From assembly GCA_018857735.1 (NCBI GenBank), contig JABMCL010002526.1, positions 31,001 through 95,000 of the forward strand: 64,000 bases of DNA, in the 5' to 3' direction. The translations under genes were made by a program, and so were the position numbers. Of this stretch, positions 33,474-45,100 are shown piece by piece. The notes beneath the pieces were generated by a model, which did not search any database, was not told the origin of the DNA, and saw only the letters and a program-made list of their open reading frames with translations. Source of the DNA: Alviniconcha marisindica (lineage: Eukaryota; Mollusca; Gastropoda; Provannidae). How positions within the stretch are numbered: position 1 is the stretch's first letter; each line of letters starts with the position of its first letter.

Positions 33474-33763
33474 AAGTGATCATCATTATTGTTTGTGAAG
33501 AGGCCATTGCCATCGAATCAATTGATTAAAGTTGGATGTCGGTAACTGCGTCAGCTATCACTGGTGTGACACTAAAAGTGGACCAAAGGCCTCAGCACTT
33601 GAGGGCAGAGAGCAGGCTGTTGTCTTCATTGCCCTTTGAGCTTTAAGTTTAACCACCACCAAAAAAAAAAAACTAACAAAAAAAGTCAGAAAAGGAAGAT
33701 ACTGCAAATCATTGACATTGTCATTGGTTAATGCAATATATATATGTTGTCTCACAGTCAAAT

Positions 33764-33810
<47 letters not shown>
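33405..33810. repeat. (TA)n and (CA)n microsatellites
   Basis: A TA run at 33,408-33,466 and a CA run at 33,764-33,806. A second long TA run lies at 36,873-36,930. Confidence 0.97.
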
Positions 33811-35496
33811 TGTAGATGCACACACCTCCTGTACTAGCTTAAAATTACAAAGAAAAATATCTGTATTACTATTAATAGTATTATAATATATAAATTATAA
33901 TCACTCACACGCACACACATCATGGCCATGTTTTCCAGTACAAAGTTGTGTGATTTTGGTACTATGGTAGTGATCCTTTTACAAGTAACAGGTGACTCAT
34001 TTTTTCCAGCTTGGGTTCACACCTCACAGTACAGTTTGATTTGAATGTCTTGATTTAAATGCTTTCTAGTTATAGTTGGGTTTCCCCACCTCCTGTTCAT
34101 TATAAAGCAACTTGCATGATTATTGTTGTAGCTCAAGGGGTGTCTTAATTGTAGTTTGTACACATTCACTTTCTGGTTTCTACACATTGTGATTAATAAT
34201 ATTGTCATCAAAACATTCCAGATGACAGCTGTAATAAATATGTCTGTTGAAATGTTAATATGGCTTGGTTGTATTTGTAAACTAGTACTACCTACACACA
34301 GTCAATGAGGCAATCAAGTTCTGTGAGTTCTTGGTAACAAGTGCTGTGTTTCCCTTCCGTGTCCAGTTTTTCATGTAAAACCAACCCAGCTCCCTTGACC
34401 CAGAAGTCTGGATGAAGGACAAAAAGAATGGCTTATTGACCTAGGTCGCAGTGTGCCACAGCTGTTTTTTTGGTATTTATATTAGAGATGATGGGCATGA
34501 GGTCAGAGACTTGCCAGCTAGAAATGCAGTTGATGTTGTGACCTCTGTGGCAAGTGAGAATGCCCAACAAAGTTCTTACTCATTCAGAACTGATTCAGAA
34601 TGAGAATGCATAATTTATAAGGAAAGGAGTGAGTGACTGTGAATGTTCACCAATTAAGACACCCATTGATGTTTTATGCCTTGTGGATTTCATTAACCTC
34701 TTGCTTTTTATTGTTTTCTTTCCTCACAGACTGTAGTTGTGTTTTGAGCCTGAAATCTGTCTGAGAGAGAAGTGAAGGTTGGTTGGACTTGGAGTCTTTT
34801 CCTGTAGCCACCATCTCATATCATCTCATCTCATCCCAAAGGCATTGTGGTGTTTTCAATGAACTCTCTTGAAAAATGTGAGCCTGTGTTATGATCAGTG
34901 TTAGGTAGTCTGGCCGAACAGCCTGTTGGATGTTCAGCACTTCAGGAAAGACAAAAGCTGTAAGACTGATAATTTTGTTTGCTGCTATAATTGTATAAAA
35001 AATTGTCAAACTTTACATGATGGTACAGATGTACAGTTTACTTGTTGAGCATGCTACTTAATACTACAACTACTAGCTCATAATACTCAAAAGTCATCAT
35101 TTTCAGTGACCTGGACAACAATCATTGAAGCAGGGTCACACTGGCATCAATGAAACACTCACCTGTGGAAATTTAGAACTGTTAAGTGTTATGCTTTTAA
35201 TTGATGAGGTTCAAACATGTATTGCTGTTAAATACATGGACTTTATTATGCATACTTAAATTTTGTAAAGCTTTTGATAGTTTTATTGAGTTTTGACTTG
35301 GGCTTTCAAAATTTAATCAAGGGTGGTATTCACTGGTAATACTAGTATACAGATATATATTGATAACTGATATAAGTGATAGTAATGCATGCATCTTTTG
35401 GTCATCATTTTGGCTCACAACATTTGGTTTTGATTTTTTTTTCAGACAGTTTTTCATTGAGGCTTTTCAGTAATCGCATGATTATAATCTCTGTAG

Positions 35497-35675
35497 GTAG
35501 GTAGGTAGTGTTGCTTAATGTCCTCAGATGTCAGTTGAGATATTAGGGACAAGCTGAGACTAATGCCGAAGCATGGTTCAATATAGCTTTACGTCCACGG
35601 AAACCAAAAGGCTCGTTAGGACGGACAGCCCAGGACGGCCACCTCGACTCTCACACAGCTCCTGAACTATGATAA
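35497..35675 (-). mobile_element. AGTTCAGGAGCTGTG interspersed repeat, full-length copy
   Basis: Reverse-orientation copy of the ~175-bp family. It begins after GTAGGTAGGTAGTG with GCTTAATGTCCTCAGATGTC and ends CTCACACAGCTCCTGAAC. No coding sequence and no clear tRNA head; probably a SINE or other non-autonomous element. Confidence 0.82.
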
Positions 35676-36870
35676 TCTCTGTTGAGTTTTACCTAGATTT
35701 ATGCCAGCGTCACACTCCTCACAGACTTAACTGAACGTTTGCTTTTGTCAGCATGTTCTTGTGCGAGCTACCATACATAAACCGTGTGTGGATGGTCCAG
35801 TGTATGAAATGATTTCATAAAAGATGTGTCATTTATGAGTTTTGTGGTTATAATTTGCTTTTGACTCATTCAAGGCTTTCAGTCAAACATTTTTTGGTGG
35901 GTGTAGGATGGAATGTGAAGTCAATAGGTCCAAGGGAAACAATTACATGACAAATTGTCTTTTTGTTTACAGAGTTGCACCCCTTGTGCTGCACAGGGTT
36001 TTTATTCCAAAGTCTATCATAATGTGTTATGTCATTCATATGTGATCTGTCGTATCACGTCATATCTTGACACTGATAGTGAGACCTTTTATCTATGCTT
36101 CACAAGTTCAGATATTTTCACATGAATAGCTGCTCTGCATCACTGAAGAGTATTTGTCAACTTTCTTGACAAACTTGTTAATTTGCCTAAAGAACCCATG
36201 GACCTGTTACAAAAGATATGTTGTTGGTGAACAACAGACAGTAAAAACTGTTCATTCTTTTGCTTTGGATTGGATAATTTATTTCTGTCATGGCAGAACA
36301 AGGTAGGTGATTTTGACTTTTCTTTGTTGATTTTTGGTGATTTTGACTTTTCTTTGTTGATTTATCGCTCTTGATCTCACCTTTCTCAAACATTTCATCT
36401 GTTAATTCATTTTTTACACTTTTTTTAAAGGCCTAAAATATATGTGTGCTTTATCTGAGTTAAAACTGTATCTTCCAGCCATCAAAGTTCTATGCATTTT
36501 GAGAGCTGTTTTTAATATATGTTAACTGGTATCAGCTGATATAATGTACTTTTACTGCTCTGTCAAGACAGTTTCCCACTTTGAATGCCAGTCTTCTAGG
36601 CACTGCTATTCTTCTGTTAACCATTGTGCATGTATTTTTTTCCCCTTTGAAGAGAAGGATTAATTTTTTTTTTTTAAATAAATGTAAAAGATTTTTTTTT
36701 TAGAAAGAAAGAACATAATATTTCATTATTTGCCTTGATAACCTACCTGCACGGTTGACTTGGTAGTAATGAATTAATATCAAGCGACTAATTTTGGAAT
36801 ATGAGTTTCTTGAGCATTCACTCTTCTTGTTGCATTTAATGAAAAACTGACCAATGCTGTTTATGAAGTG

Positions 36871-36932
<62 letters not shown>

Positions 36933-37904
36933 TTATCAGGCAGAAAACATTATGCATCATTATCAGTGTCATATATTTTACATATGTATCTTTTTAGCTT
37001 AAAAAATAAAATAAAAATCATGGGATAAAGAAACTCCCTTTTCAAAATCAGTCACCTCTCTCTAGATCTGCCTGTGTCTGTATAGCTCTGTATCTCAGTA
37101 TCTGGTTTGGACCGCACTGTCTCCCTCCCTCTCTCTGTTGAGTGCTTGCCATTTTGGTGCTTCAGTTCTCCAACCTGCCCCTCTCCTCCACCTCCTGAAT
37201 TAAAGGGGAACAAAACCAAAGGTGGAAGTTGGCCTAACAATGTAGAAAGTTTGCAAATATGTCCATTTGCAATGCTTCCTTTGGTGGTTCTGTCAATAGT
37301 TGTACAATTAGACTTTGAGGTAGAGCTCCTCGTGGTGCAGGCATGCTGGTTCACTCTTTACCACTGAAGAGCACAAAAAGATTGGCCTGTGATGTGTTTG
37401 ATCTTTCTGTTATATATATATTGCTGGCCTTCTTCATGACATGACTCATTCAGACTGCTGGGCACAAAATGGCAGCACTCAATGACTTGTGCCTTTGTGA
37501 CATGGCCATGTTTTTACGGTTTTCCAAGTGTTTTATATATATATATTAAATGTTTATTTAAACTGGACAAAAAAACATAGCAACTCCACCAAACACAAAC
37601 AAACAAAAACAAAACAATGACAACTGTTGTATTTTTTTATATTATATAAATATAATATTCCATTCATATTGGTCACAGTGCTTGTTGAGTTCAGTCCCGC
37701 CTTAATCGTGAGGTATCATGGGTGTGGTTGCATGAAATAAAATGAAAAGAAGACAATGTCATTGCATGCACCTATACATGCCTTTGCTTCATGACCAGAC
37801 TGTGCCAGCATGAGGGTGGTTGCTTGGCTTGGAGTTGGAGTAAAAACAATAGCAAAAATTAATTTTTTAAACACATTTTAAGATGAGAAAAAGTGAACGT
37901 CATT

Positions 37905-38876
37905 CTGTATGTAGTAGTAGTAGTACATCTGGTTTGCCTGAAGTAGAATTGAAGGGGAGAGTGGGGGAGAAAGAAGACTATTCCATTTCTCAGTAAACCC
38001 ATTTTGCTTGAAGTAAAATTGAAGGGGAGAGTGGGGGAGAAAGAAGACTATTCCATTTCTCAGTAAACCCATTTTGCCCGAAGTAAAATTGAAGGGGAGA
38101 GTGGGGGAGAAAGAAGAATATTCCATTTCTCAGTAAACCCATTTTGCCCGGAGTAAAATTGAAGGGGAGAGTGAGGGAGAAAGAAGACTATTCCATTTCT
38201 CAGTAGACCCATTTTGCTTGAAGTAAAATGAAAGTAAAACTGAAGTGAATATGATTCCATGGCTCAGTGCACCTGTGTGAATAAGTAAAGCTGAGAGCAT
38301 CACTCCATGCCTCAATGCACCCTGTTTTGCTTAAACTTGTGAAAGCAATGCAGGGAAGAGAAGAACAAACAAAACAAAAACAAACCTGAAACAGAGAATG
38401 TCATTCCATGACTGTTTTGGTTAAAACATAAGTAAAAAACAGAGAATATTATTCCATGATGTCTCAAATAAGTCTGTGGCTCAGTACTTGTGTTTTGGCT
38501 GAACTGAAGTAAAAAAAGAAAGAAGAGAATATCAGTCATTCCATGATGTCTTGAATAAATCCATGGCTCAGTACAATATTGAACAGAGAATATCATTCAG
38601 TGAAGTATAAAAAAATCCCCCCCCCCCCCCCCCCCCCCAATCATTCCATGGCTCAGCATACCCATTTTGTTTGAAGTAAAAACAAAACAAAGAACATCAT
38701 TCCATGTACGTATGCATTTTGCATTTTGTTTGAAATGGAGAGAGAGAGAGATGGAGAGAGAGAGAGAGTGAGCACATCATCTCATGCCTCAGTACACTTT
38801 TTTGTTGTTGCTTCAACTGAAAAAAAGCAAGGTACATTATTGTATACCTCAGTAAACCTGTTTGCTTTGCAACCAG
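37905..38876. repeat. Array resembling the VMP1 exon 2 acceptor region
   Basis: Four to five good ~85-bp copies (37,930-38,230) and several decayed ones up to the exon. Units contain CTCAGTAAACCCATTTTGC. The true acceptor reads CTCAGTAAACCTGTTTGC, then TTTGCAACCAG. The shared part is the pyrimidine-tract side, not the exon. Confidence 0.7.
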
Positions 38877-39130
38877 ATTACAAGGGTGCAACAGCACCGG
38901 CTTCAGAACATGGCTGCCCACACCAAGGGCGATTCAACCCGCCACCGAAGCGCTTCGGATTCCAACGGCCTGCACAAAGCCAAGTCCAACGGTGCTGATT
39001 CTGAGCGCAAGAAAGCTGTTGAGATGGAGAGGGCGGAGAGGGAAAAGTTGGTGCTGTGGAAACAACCTCTGGTGACCTTGCAGTATGCTGTGCTCGAACT
39101 GTGTCTCTTGATGAGAGAATTTGGTCTGAG
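38877..39130 (+). CDS. VMP1: VMP1 exon 2 (first coding exon; CDS from 38,910)
   Basis: Residues 1-73 and two bases of Arg74. The exon begins after AACCAG; the ATG at 38,910 is the first in frame. The donor is a weak GTTTGA, chosen because phase 2 then joins exon 3 and the spacing EF-GLR-LYQQ aligns gap-free with vertebrate VMP1. An earlier GT at 39,123 would break the frame. Confidence 0.85.
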
Positions 39131-42100
39131 GTTTGAAGGCTTGCTTTTGACTGTATTTTACAGTAGTATAAGATGTAAGGAACTTTATTGTCCATGTCCA
39201 TGACCAGAAAATGCACATGGAATATGGCCTCAGAGGTTTGGCTGCATGCAATGATTATGAGTGATGTAATCTGTGCCTCATAGTCATAGGCTCATTAGGG
39301 ACAAGGATAAACAAAACTTTATCTAACTTCTAACTTCTAAGGTTCAATAGGTGTGATTAAAAAAAGAAAGAAAAAAAAGGTTTTGGCTTTGGTTATGTGT
39401 GTGTGGACTTAAAGGACTGTCTTGTGTGTGGACTTAAAGGAACTGGAAATCTGTGTGGATGCCTACAGCGATTTAAGTTTGATTTTTTTTGCCCCATGGA
39501 AAATATGAGTTGTTTCTCCTTTGGAGAGCCAGTTGCAGCAAGTCATGCTACCCTGTGCCCGGCCATACTAGCCCCTGACATGGGTGAAGTTTCTGCAGAA
39601 TTTTGCCAGGGCAGTGTTTTTATTATATGCTGTGGGTTCTTTAATAAGTGCATGCCTGGTTCATCGGACCTGTTTTTCATCTAATTCTGTGTGTGTGTGT
39701 GTGCATGTGCATGCTTGTGTGCGTGCTTGTGTGTGTGCATGTAGGCAAGAGAGAAAGGAAAAGAAGAGAATCACATTGACATTTATAATGAAATGTGAGA
39801 GTTACTGATTCTCCTCAAATGAATTTTTTGAGAAGTTACCTTTTTCAAATTATGAATGATGATACTTACTGCTTGTTTTGCCTCAATTACACAGGTTATA
39901 TCAACAGAAGAAGGCAGTAGCACTGTTTGCCTTTGTCATGTTGATGTCCACTCTGCTGTACCGTGTTGATGGTCCTCACCAGTGGGTAAGTGGTAGTCAC
40001 ATAGAGATAGTCACACTTCTTCACCGCTGTCCTTTGTCATGTTGATGTCCACTCTGCTGTACCGTGTTGATGGTCCTCACCAGTGGGTAAGTGGTAGTCA
40101 CATAGAGATAGTCACACTTCTTCACCACTGTCCTTTGTCATGTTGATGTCCACTCTGCTTTACCGCAATGACGGTCCTCACCAGTGGGTAAGTTGTAGTC
40201 ACATAGTCTGATAGAGATAGTCACACTTCGTCATCACTGTCCTTTGTCATGTTGATGTCCACTCTGCTTTACCGCAATGACAGTCCTCACCAGTGGGTAA
40301 GTGGTAGTCACATAGACATAGTCACACTTCGTCACCACTGTCCTTTGTCATGTTGATGTCTGGGAGGCTGTACCGCATTGATGGTCCTCACCAGTCGGTA
40401 GTCATATAGTTGCACTTCCTATGTATGTTTTCACCACTGTCCTTTGTCATGTTGATGTCTGGGCGGCTGTACCACATTGATGGTCTCCATCAGTCGGTAG
40501 TCATATAGTCGCACTTCCTTTGTATGTTAGTCACCACTGTCCTTTGTCATGTTGATGTCCAGGCGGCTGTACCACATTGATGGTCTCCACCAGTCGGTAG
40601 TCATATAGTTGCACTTCCTATGTATGTTTTCACCACTGTCCTTTGTCATGTTGATGTCTGGGAGGCTGTACCACATTGATGGTCTTCATCAGTCGGTAGT
40701 CATATAGTTGCACTTCCTTTGTATGTTAGTCACCACTGTCCTTTGTCATGTTGATGTCCAGGCGGCTATACCACATTGATGGTCTTCATCAGTTGGTAGT
40801 CATATAGTCACACTTCCTTTGTATGTTAGTCACCACTGTCCTTTGTCATGTTGATGTCCAGGTGGCTATACCACATTGATGGTCTTCATCAGTTGGTAGT
40901 CATATAGTTGCACTTCCTTTGTATGTTAGTCACCACTGTCCTTTGTCATGTTGATGTCCAGTCTTCTTGAACTTGGTGAGTGACTGTCAGTCACACATGA
41001 GTCACAGCTGTCCTCTGTGTGTTGGTTACAGCTGTACTGTTTGCATTGGTTACCTCTGTCCTTTGTGTGCTGATTACAGCTGTTTTTGTGTGTTGGTTAC
41101 AGCTCTCTATTGGGAGTTGGTTGCCACTGTCCTTTTATTTGCTACAACTTACAACAGGTCTTCTGTGTTGGTTACAGCTGTTCTATATGTATTGATCACT
41201 GCTGTCTTTTATGTGTTGGTTACAGCCGTCTTCTGTGTGTTTGTCACAGCTGTTCTCTGTGTGTTGGTTACAGCCATCCTCTGTGTGTTGGTTACAGCCA
41301 TCTGTGTGTTTGTCACAGCTGTCCTCTGTGTGTTGGTTACAGCCATCCTCTGTGTGTTTGTCACAGCTGTCCTCTGTGTGTTGGTTACAGCCATCCTCTG
41401 TGTGTTTGTCACAGCTGTTCTCTGTGTTTTGGTTACAGCCATCCTCTGTGTGTTGGTTACAGCCATCCTCTGTGTGTTTGTCACAGCTGTCCTGAGTGTG
41501 TTGGCCACAGCCCTCAGGACTTTGTGCATTGGATACAGTTCTCCTTGTCCTTGTGTTTGTTACAGCTGTCCTTTGTGTGTTGGTCACAGCTGTTCTCTCT
41601 CTCTGTGTATAGGACATATGGTCATCGCCATCATATGTGTGTTGGTCAGAGCTATTGTTTATAAATATAGATGTATTCTTTTTGGTTCTGGGTGGGTACT
41701 GGATGGGTCTGGAATTGATGATGATGATGTAATTACAACAGGTGATAGGAGAACTGGAGAGGAATTTGCTGTGGTGTGGGTACTGGATGGGTATGGAGTT
41801 GATGATGATGATGATGTATGTGATTACAGCAGGTGATAGGAGAACTGGAGAGGAATTTGCTGTGGTGTGGGTACTGGGTGGGTATGGAGTTGATGATGAA
41901 TGATGATGTGATTACAGCAGGTGATAGGAGAACTGGAGAGGAATTTGCTGTGGTGTGGGTACTGGATGGGTCTGGAGTTGATGATGATGATGATGATGAT
42001 GTGATTACAGCAGGTGATAGGAGAACTGGAGAGGAAGTTGCTGTGGTGTGGGTACTGGATGGGTCTGGAGTTGATGATGATGATGATGATGATGATGTGA

Positions 42101-45100
42101 TTGCTGCAGGTGATAGGAGAACTGGAGAGGAAGTTGCTGTGGTGTGGGTACTGGGTGGGTATGGAGTTGATGATGATGATGATGATGATGTGATTACAGC
42201 AGGTGATAGGAGAACTGGAGAGGAAGTTGCTGTGGTGTGGGTACTGGATGGGTCTGGAGTTGATGATGATGATGATGATGATGATGTGATTGCTGCAGGT
42301 GATAGGAGAACTGGAGAGGAAGTTGCTGTGGTGTGGGTACTGGGTGGGTATGGAGTTGATGATGATGATATGATGAGTGATACAGCAGGGATAGGAGAAC
42401 TGGGGAGGAACTTGCTGTGGTGTGGGTACTGGATGGGTTTGGAGTTGATGATGATGATGATGATGATGATGTGATTGCTGCAGGTATGGAGAACTGGAGA
42501 TGAGTTGCCGTGGTGTGGATACTGGATGGGTCTGGAGTTGATGATGATGATGATGTATGTGATTGCTGCAGGTGATAGGAGAACTGGAGAGGAAGTTGCT
42601 GTGGTGTGGGTACTGGATGGGTCTGGGTTTCCTGTCCTCAGTAGGGCTGGGAACAGGACTGCACACCTTCTGTCTTGTACCTGGTGAGTCTTGACCCTGT
42701 CCTGTCATCCTTCCTGGTCCACGGCTTCTCCCTCCTTTAGCTTCATCTTCTATTAGGATCTGGCAGCTGACTTAATCTCTATCTGAATCAACAGGCACTC
42801 CTCTGTCTGCATTTACATCCACCTCAAAGTTTGCAGTTCTCTCCACCTCTGAAAAATCTATACTCTATGTCTGCATTTACATCCGCCTCTAAGTTTGCAG
42901 TTCTCTCCATGTCTAAAAAGTCTGTACTCTATGTCTGCATTTACATCCACCTCTAAGTTAGCAGTTCTGACCATCTCTAAGAGGTCTGTACTCAATGTCT
43001 GCATTTACATCCGCCTCTAAGTTTGCAGTTCTGTCCATCTCTAAAAAGTCTGTACTCTGTGTCTGCATTTACATCCACCTCTAAGTCTGCAAGTCTGCAA
43101 TTCCATCCACCTCAGCCTAATGTAATCTGCTTGTCCGCTAAGTCTTGTTGATCTTCTGTCCATCTTGATCTCCTCTCTCTATTTCTTCATATCCTCTGTT
43201 TTAGGCTTCTCCGCAACTCCCATCCACTACATATTCACAACGTAACTACTCTTTCTGCTTTCAGATCTTGGCTGAACTGCTTACTCTTTAAAAAACTGTG
43301 TTAAAGAACCCCCACCCCCTTCCCTAATGTTTGTACTGGACATGTTTCAACAGCTTTGTGTATGTAGTTGTTGCCTTTTGTTTTACAGTTCTAATTGTCT
43401 ATTCTGTCATGTGTTTATTTGTGGATGTTGTGTTATGAAGAAGACTAATGTTGGGCTTTTCTTTTGTTTTGATGGGAGTTGTAAAGCTTTTTGAACTGCT
43501 TGCAGGACTTGTGCTATACACACGAAAAATTATAATAATAATCGTGGTCATTTCTGTTGTGCTATATATCTCGCAGACAAGGGTGAGTGCTCTGTGCTTA
43601 TGATATATTATTGTTTTTGATCCAATTAAGTGTACAAGCTGGGTTGTTGCAGGGTCCCCACATCGCCACAGTCACTATGGCAGCCTATGAGTGCAACTCG
43701 GTGAACTTTCCTGAACCACCTTACCCCAATGAGTGAGTGCCTGACTGACGCTCAGACCTACCTTTTCTCCTGTGTGCTGTGTTCTCAAGGCCTCGTGCTC
43801 GTTGATGTGACTGTTTATCTGTTAGTGTTATGCCTACATTTTCTGCTTTGTGCTGTGTTCTCAAGGCCTCATACTCACTGATGTGACTTTACCTGTTACG
43901 CCAACCTTTTCTCCTGTGTGCTGTGTTCTCAAGGCCTCATACTCATTGATGTGACTGTTTATCTGTTATGCCTACCTTTTCTCCTGTGTGCTGTGTTCTC
44001 AAGGCCTCATACTCGTTGATGTGACTGTTTATTTGTTATTGTTATGCCTACATTTTCTGCTTTGTGCTGTGTTCTCAAGGCCTCATAGTTGTTGATGCGA
44101 CTGTTTATCTGTTATGCCAACATTTTCTCCTGTGTGCTGTGTTCTCAAGGCCTCATACTTGTTGATGTGACTGTTTATCTGTTATGCCTACCTTTTCTCC
44201 TGTGTGCTGTGTTCTCAAGGCCATGTGACTGTTTCTGTGTTAAACCTACCACTTCTCCTGTGTGCTGTGTTCTCAAGGCCATGTAACTGTGTGTTACACC
44301 TACCACTTTTCCTGTGTGCTGTGTTCCCAAGGCCATGTAACTTTGTCCGTGTTACACCTACCACTTCTCCTGTGTGCTGTGTTCTCAAGGCCATGTAACT
44401 GTGTTACACCTACCACTTCTCCTGTGTGCTGTGTTCTCAAGGCCATGTAACTGTTTGTGTTATACCTACCACTTTTCGTGTGTGCTGTGTTCTCAAGGCC
44501 ATGTAACTGTGTATGTGTTACACCTGCCACCTCTCCTGTGTGCTGTGTTCTCAAGGCCATGTAACAGTGTCCATGTTACACCTACCACTTCTGTGTGCTG
44601 CATTCTCAAGGCCTCGTGGTAATTTGGTATTGATGTTACTGTTTCTATGTTTATTAATTTGCTTATGTGCCGTTGATTTGTGTGTGGGTATTTGCGCATT
44701 GCAATCCAGATCTAACTTATGCCCAACTAACACTGCTGTACTTCTGCCATTGCCAGGCACAGGATTTCCTGTATGAAGATTGTGTCCTTCAAACAGGAAG
44801 GGGAGGGTGTACAGTGCATGGGGACTGTTACGAGTTTTCATGCTACTTTGCTCAGGATGATTTGTCTTTAAGAGTGGGTATTAGGAGAAAGATGTGTTAT
44901 CATCATAGTTCAGGAGCTGTGTTAGAGTCGAGGTGGCCATCCTGGGCTGTCCGTCCTAACGAGCCTTCTGGTTTCCGTGGACGTAAAGCTGTATTGAACC
45001 ATGCTTCGGCATTGGTCTCAGCTTGTCCCTAATATGTCAGCTGACATCTGAGGACATTAAGCAACACTACCTACCTACCTAAAGATGTGTTATTTGTGCA

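Noticed and set aside
40967..41836. 289-codon frame rich in Cys, Val and Leu
   Set aside because: Tandem repeat translation within VMP1 intron 3, with comparable open frames on both strands.
41824..42708. 294-codon minus-strand frame rich in His, Ile and Pro
   Set aside because: Shadow of the exon-4 acceptor array with its GAT repeats, antisense to VMP1.
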